Shown here: positions 5,824 through 12,019 of the stretch, piece by piece
How positions within the stretch are numbered: the first letter of the stretch is position 1
Layout: every line of letters begins with the position of its first letter
Origin: JAIVHA01 sp965367295
GTDB lineage: Bacteria; Pseudomonadota; Gammaproteobacteria; DSM-19610
Assembly: GCA_965367295.1 (NCBI GenBank)
Contig: CBDUHN010000060.1
Coordinates: 1 to 12,019 of the forward strand
DNA: 12,019 nt
Direction: 5' to 3'
The notes under the pieces: generated by a model
What the model was told of the DNA's origin: nothing
Seen by the model: only the letters and a program-made list of their open reading frames with translations
Database searches by the model: none
Translations under genes and position numbers: made by a program

Positions 5824-6315
5824 ATGAGCGGTGAGGAGAGTGCCTGGATGTGGTCTATCGGATTGATCAGTTTTGCCTTTGGCCTGGCCGCAGGCTATGC
5901 CATCCATTTTTTCCTGAATCCCGGTAACGGCCGCAGCAAAGCACTCGAAACGGAACTGGAAAAACTCAGGCAGGAAAACAGCGACTATCGCAATCAGGTG
6001 GTACAGCACTTCCAGCGCACCTCGGAACTGGTACAGGACATGACCCAGAGCTATCGTGCGGTCTATGAGCATCTTGCCGGTGGTTCACAACAATTATGCA
6101 GTGAACCCATCAACACCCCGCAATTGGATCTGCCGGAACGGGAACGACTGCCCGGCACGGAAAAGATCAAGGCGGCCACCGCTCCCGCCCCACAGGCAAG
6201 CCGTGAACCGGAAACCGATGACGACTATCTCGGTGATGCACCCTATGTACCGAACTTGGATCCGGGCGAGGATGACGACTCCGTCAACCCCGGGACCGGC
6301 AAACCGTTACCCTGA
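5824..6315 (+). CDS. zapG: Cell division protein ZapG (YhcB/DUF1043 family)
   Basis: This 163-residue inner-membrane protein of the ZapG/YhcB family is linked in E. coli to the divisome, envelope growth and cell shape. One N-terminal TM helix (about residues 9-31, including FAFGLAAGYAIHFFL) is followed by a coiled coil starting near 37. The diagnostic block YRNQVVQHFQRTSELVQDMT, SYRAVYEHLAGGSQQLC spans 55-92. The remainder is an acidic, proline-rich, probably disordered tail containing DDDYLGDAPYVPNL. The start is ATG 5824, with a GAGG element about 9 nt before it. It converges on yjbQ with 12 nt between stop codons and no terminator hairpin visible. Confidence 0.92.
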   Translation: MSGEESAWMWSIGLISFAFGLAAGYAIHFFLNPGNGRSKALETELEKLRQENSDYRNQVVQHFQRTSELVQDMTQSYRAVYEHLAGGSQQLCSEPINTPQLDLPERERLPGTEKIKAATAPAPQASREPETDDDYLGDAPYVPNLDPGEDDDSVNPGTGKPLP

Positions 6316-6327
6316 TCCGACACGGCG

Positions 6328-6744
6328 CTATTGCCCATAGATCGTCACCGTCAGCCGCCTCCGGTGCGCGGCACGACGATGTTCCCACAGGAAAATTCCC
6401 TGCCAGACCCCCACATCACACTGCCCGCTGGCAACCGGTAGAGACAGGTCGCTGTGGGTCAGCACCGTGCGCACATGGGCCGGCATGTCATCCGGGCCCT
6501 CGTCCTGGTGGGCATACAACGGATCACCGTCCGGCACCAGACGTTCCATGAACCGTTCCAGGTCCGCGCGCACATCGGGGTCGGCATTTTCACACAGCAT
6601 CAGCGAAGCACTGGTGTGGTGCACAAAGAGATGACAAATCCCGGTTGTAATGCCCGACTGCGTCACCCGCTGCTGGACCTCCCGCAAAATCCCATAACTG
6701 CCGCGACCCTGGGTGTGCACTTCAAATGACTGTTGAAATACCAT
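6328..6744 (-). CDS. yjbQ: YjbQ family (UPF0047) protein, secondary thiamine-phosphate synthase-like
   Basis: The 138-residue protein belongs to the YjbQ/UPF0047 family, single-domain proteins with weak thiamine-phosphate synthase activity in the E. coli member and a physiological role that is unsettled. Family signatures are complete: HHTSASL at 42-48, CENADPDVRADLERF at 51-65, DDMPAHVR at 85-92 and WQGIFLWEHR at 114-123. ATG 6744 was chosen because AAGGAA lies about 9 nt upstream on the minus strand and the N-terminus MVFQQSFEV fits the family. The open frame continues upstream into typA on the opposite strand, which is shadow. It is divergent from typA and convergent with zapG. Confidence 0.92.
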   Translation of the reverse strand: MVFQQSFEVHTQGRGSYGILREVQQRVTQSGITTGICHLFVHHTSASLMLCENADPDVRADLERFMERLVPDGDPLYAHQDEGPDDMPAHVRTVLTHSDLSLPVASGQCDVGVWQGIFLWEHRRAAHRRRLTVTIYGQ

Positions 6745-6861
6745 AACGATCAATTCCTTCCGCGGTTTCAGTCGACATTTAGCCACATTCCCGAGGGGAA
6801 CCACAAACCCGTTCCGGACAGAAAAACCATAAATAAACGCACAGGATACGCTGTACTGCGA

Positions 6862-6867
6862 TATAAT
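6862..6867 (+). promoter_or_regulatory. Candidate -10 box for typA
   Basis: TATAAT is a perfect sigma70 -10 match in the 162-nt divergent yjbQ-typA gap. Predicted transcription start is near 6874, giving a 5' leader of about 33 nt. No convincing -35 is found 16-18 nt upstream. Confidence 0.55.
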
Positions 6868-6906
6868 GGTCGGCTTTAGTCCACCCAGTCTGCCCAGGTA
6901 CACCCC

Positions 6907-8724
6907 GTGATCGAAAAACTTCGCAACATCGCCATCATCGCCCACGTCGACCATGGCAAAACCACCCTCGTCGACCAGCTGCTGAAACAGTCCGATACCC
7001 TGGACGAGCGCGCCCAGCTGGAAGAGCGCGCCATGGATTCCAACGCCCTCGAACGTGAGCGCGGGATCACCATCCTGGCCAAGAACACCGCCATCAACTG
7101 GGGCGACTACCACATCAACATCGTCGACACCCCCGGACACGCCGACTTCGGCGGCGAAGTGGAGCGCGTACTGTCCATGGTGGATTCGGTACTGCTACTG
7201 GTGGATGCTGTCGAAGGCCCGATGCCGCAGACCCGCTTTGTGACCCAGAAAGCCCTGGCACGCGGCCTGCACCCCATCGTCGTCATCAACAAGATCGACC
7301 GTCCCGGTGCCCGCCCCGACTGGGTGCTGGACCAGACCTTCGACCTGTTCGACCGCCTCGGCGCCACCGACGAGCAACTGGACTTCCCCGTGGTCTACGC
7401 GTCGGGCCTGAACGGCTTTGCCGGCCTGGATGAATCGGTACGCGAAGGTGACATGACCCCGCTGTTCCAGACCATCGTCGACAAGGTGCATCCGCCACAG
7501 GTGGACATCGAAGGCCCCTTCCAGATGCAGGTCTCGCAGCTGGATTACAACAGCTATGTAGGCGTCATCGGTATCGGCCGCATTGCCCGCGGCCGCGTCA
7601 AGACCAACACCCCGGTCACCATCGTTGACCGGGACGGCAAGCGTCGCAACGGTCGCATTCTGCAGATCTTCGGCTTCCTGGGGCTGGAGCGCATCGAGGT
7701 ACCCGAGGCCACTGCCGGTGACATCATCGCCTTCACTGGTATCGAAATACTCAACATCTCCGATACCCTGTGCAATCCCAGCGCGGTGGAAGCACTGGTA
7801 CCCCTGTCCGTGGACGAACCAACGGTCAGCATGACCTTCCAGGTCAACACCTCGCCGTTCTCCGGCAAGGATGGCAAGTTCGTCACCTCGCGGCAGATCA
7901 AGGAGCGCCTGGAACGGGAACTGCTACACAACGTCGCACTGCGCGTGGACGAAACCGATGACCCGGATCGCTTCCGTGTTTCCGGCCGCGGTGAGCTGCA
8001 CCTGTCGGTACTGATCGAAAACATGCGCCGCGAAGGCTACGAGCTGGGCGTGTCCCGCCCGGAGGTTATCTTCCGCGAAGTGGACGGCCAGCGCGAAGAA
8101 CCCTATGAACAGGTCACCGTGGACGTGGAAGAGCAGCACCAGGGCACGGTGATGGAGAAGCTTGGTCTGCGTGGCGGCGACCTGAAAAACATGGTTCCCG
8201 ACGGCAAGGGCCGCGTGCGTCTGGATTACCTCCTGCCCTCACGGGGACTGATCGGTTTCCGCACCGAATTCCTCACCGCCACCCAGGGCACCGGCCTCAT
8301 CTATAGCGTGTTCGACCATTATGGCCCGGTGAAGAAAGGCGAGTACGGCAATCGCATCAACGGTGTATTGATCGCCAATGGCCCTGGCAAGGCACTGGCC
8401 TATGCCCTGTTCAACCTGCAGGAGCGCGGCCGCCTGTTCATCGGGCATGGTGATGAAGTCTACGAAGGCATGCTGATCGGCATCCATTCCCGCGATAATG
8501 ACCTGGTGGTGAACCCGCTCAAGGCCAAGCAGCTCACCAACATCCGTGCCGCCGGCACCGATGAAAACCTGATCCTGTCCCCGCCGATCAAAATGACCCT
8601 GGAACAGGCGCTGGAGTTCATCGACGACGATGAACTGGTGGAAGTGACCCCGAACCACATCCGCCTGCGCAAGAAACAGCTGCTGGAACATGATCGCAAG
8701 CGGGCTTCACGCGCAGCCAGTTGA
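6907..8724 (+). CDS. typA: Ribosome-associated translational GTPase BipA/TypA
   Basis: The 605-residue protein is a full-length member of the EF-G-like GTPase family. It binds the ribosome and supports 50S assembly and stress or low-temperature growth. GTPase motifs are intact: AHVDHGKTT at 12-20 (P-loop), RGITI at 52-56 (switch I), DTPGH at 74-78 (switch II) and NKID at 128-131. Downstream are the domain II beta-barrel, the EF-G-like domains III and V, and the TypA-specific C-terminal region with LPSRGLIGFR and GTDENLIL. The start is GTG 6907, giving the canonical MIEKLRNIAIIAHVDH; CAGG around 6895-6898 is a weak SD. A TATAAT box lies 40 nt upstream and a GC-rich hairpin follows the TGA. It is the most secure assignment here with IscU. 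Confidence 0.98.
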   Translation: MIEKLRNIAIIAHVDHGKTTLVDQLLKQSDTLDERAQLEERAMDSNALERERGITILAKNTAINWGDYHINIVDTPGHADFGGEVERVLSMVDSVLLLVDAVEGPMPQTRFVTQKALARGLHPIVVINKIDRPGARPDWVLDQTFDLFDRLGATDEQLDFPVVYASGLNGFAGLDESVREGDMTPLFQTIVDKVHPPQVDIEGPFQMQVSQLDYNSYVGVIGIGRIARGRVKTNTPVTIVDRDGKRRNGRILQIFGFLGLERIEVPEATAGDIIAFTGIEILNISDTLCNPSAVEALVPLSVDEPTVSMTFQVNTSPFSGKDGKFVTSRQIKERLERELLHNVALRVDETDDPDRFRVSGRGELHLSVLIENMRREGYELGVSRPEVIFREVDGQREEPYEQVTVDVEEQHQGTVMEKLGLRGGDLKNMVPDGKGRVRLDYLLPSRGLIGFRTEFLTATQGTGLIYSVFDHYGPVKKGEYGNRINGVLIANGPGKALAYALFNLQERGRLFIGHGDEVYEGMLIGIHSRDNDLVVNPLKAKQLTNIRAAGTDENLILSPPIKMTLEQALEFIDDDELVEVTPNHIRLRKKQLLEHDRKRASRAAS

Positions 8725-8730
8725 TTACAC

Positions 8731-8757
8731 TTCCCCCGCCGATACAGGGCGGGGGAA
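8731..8757. terminator. GC-rich hairpin after typA, possible terminator
   Basis: TTCCCCCGCC (8731-8740) pairs perfectly with GGCGGGGGAA (8748-8757) around a 7-nt GATACAG loop, starting 6 nt after the typA stop. No U-tract follows on the plus strand, so it is not a classical intrinsic terminator. It may pause polymerase or protect the mRNA 3' end. The minus strand also lacks a U-run. Confidence 0.6.
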
Positions 8758-8771
8758 TACCGGTAAGTCAA

Positions 8772-8809
8772 CCGGCATGCCGGCCGAAAAGACTAGTCCC
8801 GGTATACCG
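8772..8809. repeat. Cluster of three short perfect palindromes
   Basis: CCGGCATGCCGG (8772-8783), GACTAGTC (8791-8798, which includes the stop codon of the small leftward gene) and CGGTATACCG (8800-8809) occur within 38 bp, just after the typA hairpin. They may form a shared 3'-end structure or protein site; the function is unknown. Confidence 0.5.
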
Positions 8810-8984
8810 ACATAACCGAAGACAGCTCCCGCAACAGCTCCCCACGCTCCTCCTCATCCAGCCCGGCATATTCCGGGCGCTCCCGACCTGCGCACAGATC
8901 TTCAATCAGGTGGTTGACGGAAGCACAGCCAAGTTCACAAATTCGCGTCACACAGGCTTCGATTTTCGCAGAATCCAAAACCAC
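8793..8984 (-). CDS. Small conserved-looking hypothetical protein
   Basis: The product is about 63 residues, with no named family recognised. It reads like a genuine small acidic helical protein: KIEACVTRICELGCASVNHL, then IEDLCAGRERPEYAGLDEEE and RGELLRELSSVMSVYRD at the end. Four cysteines occur, but without zinc-ribbon spacing. The pattern of a helix, a short linker and a charged helix ending in MSVYR looks like a conserved gammaproteobacterial small protein, though I cannot name it. The start is uncertain: GTG 8984 has GGGAG about 6 nt upstream; TTG 8978 has GGAGG about 6 nt upstream; GTG 9026 would give 77 residues. It converges on typA across the palindrome cluster. Confidence 0.6.
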   Translation of the reverse strand: MVLDSAKIEACVTRICELGCASVNHLIEDLCAGRERPEYAGLDEEERGELLRELSSVMSVYRD

Positions 8985-9090
8985 CCTCCGCTCCCACCCT
9001 GATCGCCAAAACCGGGCCTGAGTCACAGTATTCCAGGCACGCCGACACTAATATGAATCCCAAGCTTGGACACTTCGCAGGTATTCTGCC

Positions 9091-9624
9091 ATGCGTACGA
9101 CGATCCATCATCTTGTTCTACTCCTCTGCAGCGCAAACGCCATGCTTCCCGGCCTGTCAGCTGCCACAGAACCCCATACCCCCATCCCCGTTGCGAGCAT
9201 GGAACTGGACCATGTCATAGCCTGGGTTCCCGTCGATCAGGCATCCACCGCCGGCGTGGCGCAGGCTCTGGTACACCTGAGCCTGGACAAGGCACTACGT
9301 GCCGCCGAGGCGGAACTCTGTCATGGCACCTGGCAGCTCAGCGCAACGACCATGGTGCAGGTCAAACCCCGGCCCGCTCTGGCGCCTGCGGCCCTGGGCG
9401 CCCACCAGGCCTGGTATTACCGCCTGAGCCGTGTGGCGCAAACACCGGATGCCTGTAGCGATGTTGATCATGACCGCTTTCAGCGCACCATCAGTCGCCA
9501 CCTGCCGACCTGGATACTGATACGGCCTGCCCATCAACTCAGTCTCTGGCAGCAGGGTAATACCGTCGCCCCCGGCATCCTGAACGACCCCGGCGACCAG
9601 CAGACCGTGGCACTGCAGCGATAG
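9091..9624 (+). CDS. Predicted exported protein of unknown function
   Basis: This 177-residue protein is not recognised as a named family. The N-terminus MRTTIHHLVLLLCSANAMLP followed by GLSAATEP has a basic start, a hydrophobic core and a likely signal-peptidase site after about residue 24-25, so a periplasmic location is inferred. A cysteine at 13 is not in a good lipobox context. The mature part is mixed alpha/beta in character, with few cysteines and the segments MELDHVIAWVPVDQAS, SLDKALRAAEAELCHGTW and RQ-type charged patches. It has no TM helix beyond the signal. ATG 9091 has CAGG about 9 nt upstream (9078-9081). A TAATAT at 9049-9054 could be a weak -10. Its TAG abuts the stop codon of the convergent YihY-type gene with no spacer. 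Confidence 0.75.
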   Translation: MRTTIHHLVLLLCSANAMLPGLSAATEPHTPIPVASMELDHVIAWVPVDQASTAGVAQALVHLSLDKALRAAEAELCHGTWQLSATTMVQVKPRPALAPAALGAHQAWYYRLSRVAQTPDACSDVDHDRFQRTISRHLPTWILIRPAHQLSLWQQGNTVAPGILNDPGDQQTVALQR

Positions 9625-10977
9625 CTACGGTTGGTTACCCGGCGATGCTTCCGACTCCAGCACCAGATCCCTGAGCGTCCGCTCTCCGAGTTCCCGATCC
9701 CGCGCCTCACGCGCCATCTGCATCGCGGCATCCACCACCGGCAACGGAGGCAAATCCGCCTCCTTCAGAAAGGGACTCTCCCCCGCCCGACGTATATTTA
9801 CCAGCAACTCGGCAAGCTTCACTGTGGCAATATCCTGTCGTGGCAGGTAGGACGGTGGCTCATCTATGGTTTCTGCCAGGTAGCCTGACTTCACCAGCAC
9901 ATCCAACAACTCCTGCACGGGTTCGCCGGGAATCGACAACTGCTCAGTGAGACCATCCTGGTTCCAGGGGGGCAGATTCCGGTAATGATTCCTGGCCACG
10001 TAAAACAGGATTTCCAGTGCCAGGCGTTCCTTGAGACGGTTACTCAAGGTCAGCTTCACCCGCTCCTTCACCAGATATTGTGGATGCTGCACGAAGAAGG
10101 CGACCTGCGCACCCAGTAGCAGGATCAGCCAGCTCAGGTACATCCAGATCAACAACAGGATCAGGATCGCAAACCCCGAGTAGATAGCGGCATAGCGTGC
10201 CGATGACGCGATAAATACCGCAAAGGCCCAGCCGGTGCTCTGCCACAAAATCCCGCCGACCAGGGCGCCTATGACCGCAGCACCGGGCTTCACCCGGGTG
10301 TTGGGAATAAATATATATATAAAGGTAAAGGCTCCACAGATCAGCAGGTACGGAACCAGTTTGGTGCCCATGGAGAATAGCCTGCCAAAAGGCTCCATCG
10401 TCATCAGGTTCTGCACCAGGTCCATGCTCATGACCGAGGCGGTAATACCCAATGCGGAGAACACCAGCAGTGGACCTACCAGGATCACACTGAGATAGTT
10501 GCTGAAACGCTGCGACAGACTGCGTAGCCGCTCCACCCGCCATACATAATTGAAGGCCGCCTCGACTTTCTGGATCAATGAAATGACCGTGTAGAGCAGG
10601 AAGGCAAGACCAAGGGAGCCCAGTACGCCGGCCTTCATATTATCAACGAAGCCGATTATCTGCTCACCAACCTCGATTCCCTTGGGTCCCAGCGGCTCGA
10701 GAAAGTTGAACAGAATGGGCTCTATCTGATTATGAACACCAAAACCCTTCAACACCGAAAAGCTGACCGCCAACAGCGGCACCATGGAAAGCAGAGTGGT
10801 ATACACCAGGCTCATGGCACGGAGATTCAGCTGACCGCCCATGAATTCGCGAAGCATAACGTATACCAGACGCAGGCTGCGGATGAGCAGTCGCCGCCCT
10901 GGCACCACATCACGCAGCTGTCCACGCCATATCCACCCCGTCAGCCGTTCGGAAAATTGATTCCAGGAATCCTGCAT
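9625..10977 (-). CDS. YihY/BrkB (UPF0761) family inner-membrane protein
   Basis: This 450-residue integral membrane protein belongs to the family once misnamed RNase BN and now treated as envelope-integrity or unknown-function membrane proteins. Six TM segments are apparent at about 56-78, 115-137, 162-184, 205-226, 233-256 and 267-292. The conserved features MSLVYTTLLSMVPLLA, FIPNTRVKPGAA and RYAAIYSGFA are present. A soluble cytoplasmic extension from about 300 to 450 includes a winged-helix-like part (LTEQLSIPGEPVQELLDVLV). E. coli YihY is shorter (about 290), but longer forms with this tail are common. ATG 10977 was chosen because the hydrophobic core and the AGAG/CGAG purine run suit it; upstream in-frame codons run through a palindrome and look noncoding. 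A 16-bp palindrome lies 20-35 nt upstream of the start. Confidence 0.88.
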   Translation of the reverse strand: MQDSWNQFSERLTGWIWRGQLRDVVPGRRLLIRSLRLVYVMLREFMGGQLNLRAMSLVYTTLLSMVPLLAVSFSVLKGFGVHNQIEPILFNFLEPLGPKGIEVGEQIIGFVDNMKAGVLGSLGLAFLLYTVISLIQKVEAAFNYVWRVERLRSLSQRFSNYLSVILVGPLLVFSALGITASVMSMDLVQNLMTMEPFGRLFSMGTKLVPYLLICGAFTFIYIFIPNTRVKPGAAVIGALVGGILWQSTGWAFAVFIASSARYAAIYSGFAILILLLIWMYLSWLILLLGAQVAFFVQHPQYLVKERVKLTLSNRLKERLALEILFYVARNHYRNLPPWNQDGLTEQLSIPGEPVQELLDVLVKSGYLAETIDEPPSYLPRQDIATVKLAELLVNIRRAGESPFLKEADLPPLPVVDAAMQMAREARDRELGERTLRDLVLESEASPGNQP

Positions 10978-10996
10978 TGCGTTCTCGCTCTTTTTT

Positions 10997-11012
10997 GTTG
11001 CATGCATGCAAC
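10997..11012. promoter_or_regulatory. 16-bp perfect palindrome upstream of the YihY-type gene
   Basis: GTTGCATGCATGCAAC is fully self-complementary and lies 19 nt before the start codon on the minus strand. It could be an operator overlapping the promoter or leader, or a leader hairpin. The adjacent T6 is on the wrong side for a terminator of rightward transcripts. Confidence 0.5.
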
Positions 11013-11038
11013 GATTACAGGGTTTATAACTCGTGTTT

Positions 11039-11260
11039 TCAGTATTGCCCCGGATGAACACTATACAAGGTGCCTCCCCGCATAGACCAGCACGACCTCC
11101 GCCACATGGGATCCAGCCAATCGCCAAGATCTGAAACAGTCCTCCCCCGGGTTATCCTTGGAGAGAGGCTCATCGTAACATTGAGACGCAGCACCTCATC
11201 CCCCCTTTCCATAAACTCAGCACGACCGTAACCCACACCTGCCATGTGCTCGAATTCCAC
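11039..11260 (-). CDS. Doubtful small ORF, possibly a gene remnant
   Basis: A GTG-started frame of 73 codons whose first half, EFEHMAGVGYGRAEFMERGD then EVLRLNVTMSLS, looks protein-like. The second half does not. In an alternative frame the downstream DNA reads KDNPGEDCFRSWRLAGSHVA then EVVLVYAGRHLV and stops at TAG, so one frameshift near 11160 would join two plausible halves. No family was recognised. The ribosome site is only AGG about 8 nt upstream. This may be noncoding. Confidence 0.2.
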   Translation of the reverse strand: MEFEHMAGVGYGRAEFMERGDEVLRLNVTMSLSPRITRGRTVSDLGDWLDPMWRRSCWSMRGGTLYSVHPGQY

Positions 11261-11749
11261 TTCATAACCTATAGCGATGAATCATCACGAGCACCACACA
11301 GAGCATCGATCACTATCGTTTAGACCTGATAACGCCTCCTTCCCTTAAGCAAATCGTCATCGAATAAGAAGCAAACCCGGATCAAGAACTGCAAATTACA
11401 CGGCAAGCGTTGCCGCTCACAGAACAATATTTTGAATATTTTTTTTGCCCCCAAAAACCATCGCGGGACACATCAGAACGCGGTTCGCGTGCAAGCATGC
11501 CACACCCATCACGCCAGGATTGCAAGCGGGAATGAATAAGAAAACGCTATTATTTACTTATAAAATGCATATACCCGGCATAAGGCATACACAAAACCCC
11601 ACCATGCACACCAGACCAGCCCGCCAATGACCACTCCATAGTTACGCTCACAAGATACAGTTGCGCCTGACCAAACTATTGTAATTTGTTCTTTTTTGGT
11701 TAAAGTTTGCCTTGTAACCGCCGTAATGTTGCGCGATCAATGTGAGATA

Positions 11750-11756
11750 GGGAGGG
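11750..11756 (+). promoter_or_regulatory. Strong ribosome-binding site of the H1-like gene
   Basis: GGGAGGG sits 7 nt before ATG 11764. It is the clearest Shine-Dalgarno in the window and fixes the start of a low-complexity gene whose coding sequence alone would be hard to trust. Confidence 0.75.
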
Positions 11757-11763
11757 TTTCCCC

Positions 11764-12019
11764 ATGGCAGTAAAAAAGAAGACCGTTAAACGTAAAACCG
11801 CCGCCAAGAAAAAGGTGGCTACTCGTAAGAAAGTTGCAACCCGGAAGAAGGTAGCAACGAAACGCAAAGTCGCAGCCAAGAAAAAGGCTACGAAGAAGAA
11901 GGTAGCTAAAAAGAAGGTAGCCAAGAAGAAGGTTGCCAAGAAAAAGGTAGCCAAGAAAAAGGCCGCTAAAAAGAAGGTAGCCAAGAAGAAGGTTGCCAAG
12001 AAAAAGGTAGCCAAGAAAA
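11764..12019 (+). CDS. Histone H1-like lysine-rich DNA-binding protein (3' truncated by window)
   Basis: The frame is open from ATG 11764 to the window edge (85 complete codons), so the C-terminus is missing. The product starts MAVKKKTVKRKTAAKKKVAT and becomes near-perfect pentapeptide repeats, KKKVA with KKKAA and RKKVA variants. It has almost only Lys, Ala, Val, Thr and Arg and no acidic residue. Such tails resemble the C-terminal domain of eukaryotic H1 and bacterial H1-like or AlgP-type nucleoid proteins, which bind DNA through charge. Unlike AlgP, the visible part has no proline. Synonymous variation (AAG/AAA, GTA/GTT, GCC/GCT) across repeats, with good 5-residue phasing, argues for selection on protein. 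A strong SD precedes it. The exact name is not assignable without the rest. Confidence 0.85.
   Translation, partial: MAVKKKTVKRKTAAKKKVATRKKVATRKKVATKRKVAAKKKATKKKVAKKKVAKKKVAKKKVAKKKAAKKKVAKKKVAKKKVAKK
11905..12019 (+). repeat. 60-bp tandem duplication inside the H1-like gene
   Basis: The DNA from 11905 to 11959 recurs without a mismatch at 11965-12019, a period of 60 bp (four pentapeptides). It lies within a region where 15-bp pentapeptide units already repeat. The copy continues past the window edge. Confidence 0.85.

Larger units (their letters stand above)
11013..11763. other. Long gap without a convincing gene, upstream of the H1-like gene
   Basis: About 750 bp, AT-richer from 11270 rightwards than the surrounding genes. 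It holds a doubtful leftward reading frame (11039-11260), a small hairpin CGGCAA(11401-11406)/TTGCCG(11410-11415), and an AT dyad AATATT(11426-11431)/AATATT(11435-11440) followed by a T-run. A weak promoter candidate, TTGTAA (11679-11684) with TAAAGT (11701-11706), precedes the H1-like gene. No tRNA or recognised RNA was seen. Confidence 0.5.

Noticed and set aside
6745..7140. Longer yjbQ reading into typA
   Set aside because: The extension is antisense to the typA GTPase domain; ATG 6744 has a good SD and the family N-terminus.
10978..11127. Longer start for the YihY-type protein
   Set aside because: The extra 50 residues are cysteine-rich and irregular and would encode the 16-bp palindrome; ATG 10977 suits the family.
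11445..11630. Small rightward ORF in the gap before the H1-like gene
   Set aside because: No SD, unlikely composition (many His, Thr and Pro), and no recognisable motif.
11700..12014. Leftward ORF rich in Phe, Leu and Ala opposite the H1-like gene
   Set aside because: It is the antisense shadow of AAG-rich lysine repeats, with no start signal; the rightward frame has a strong SD and meaningful repeats.
11905..12019. CRISPR or satellite array
   Set aside because: The repeats are contiguous 15/60-bp coding units with no unique spacers.

Overview
The window is about 12 kb of compact, moderately GC-rich bacterial chromosome. The gene set (IscU, SlyX, ZapG/YhcB, YjbQ, BipA/TypA, a YihY/BrkB-type membrane protein, a PilZ protein and a lysine-rich histone H1-like protein) points to a gammaproteobacterium. 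SlyX and ZapG are largely confined to that class. I cannot name a genus from sequence alone. No mobile elements, rRNA, tRNA or CRISPR arrays are visible, so this looks like core or near-core DNA.

Left part (1-3308, all rightward). A complete iscU opens the window and is closed by a strong terminator with no iscA behind it. Next come an orphan spermidine-synthase-fold protein, a stand-alone RibD C-terminal-type reductase and two Nudix hydrolases. The second Nudix protein carries a zinc ribbon and resembles the FAD pyrophosphatase group; the two Nudix genes overlap by ATGA. The first two of these genes each have a TACAAT -10 box 6-7 nt before the start codon, so both are predicted to give leaderless mRNAs.

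Middle (3309-5823). A leftward PilZ (c-di-GMP receptor type) gene faces the Nudix pair. Upstream of it lies about 700 bp without a convincing intact gene. That stretch holds an operator-like dyad and a leftward reading frame that seems to be disrupted. A rightward D-2-hydroxyacid dehydrogenase follows. It ends in a region of mutually exclusive inverted repeats that it shares with the convergent slyX.

Right part (5824-12019). zapG runs divergently from slyX and converges on yjbQ. yjbQ is divergent from bipA/typA, which has a TATAAT box and a GTG start. Beyond typA are a hairpin and three short palindromes, a small leftward gene, a predicted exported protein of unknown function, and a leftward six-TM YihY/BrkB-type gene whose stop codon abuts that of the exported-protein gene. 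After about 780 bp with no convincing gene, the window ends inside a lysine/alanine/valine-repeat H1-like protein that begins at 11764 and runs off the right edge.

I see no dedicated new defence or metabolic system. The most unusual signals are the paired leaderless promoters, the flavin-flavoured reductase/Nudix cluster, the overlapping hairpins at 5368-5455, the 16-bp palindrome before the YihY-type gene, the probable gene remnant at 3907-4276, and the 60-bp internal duplication in the H1-like gene.
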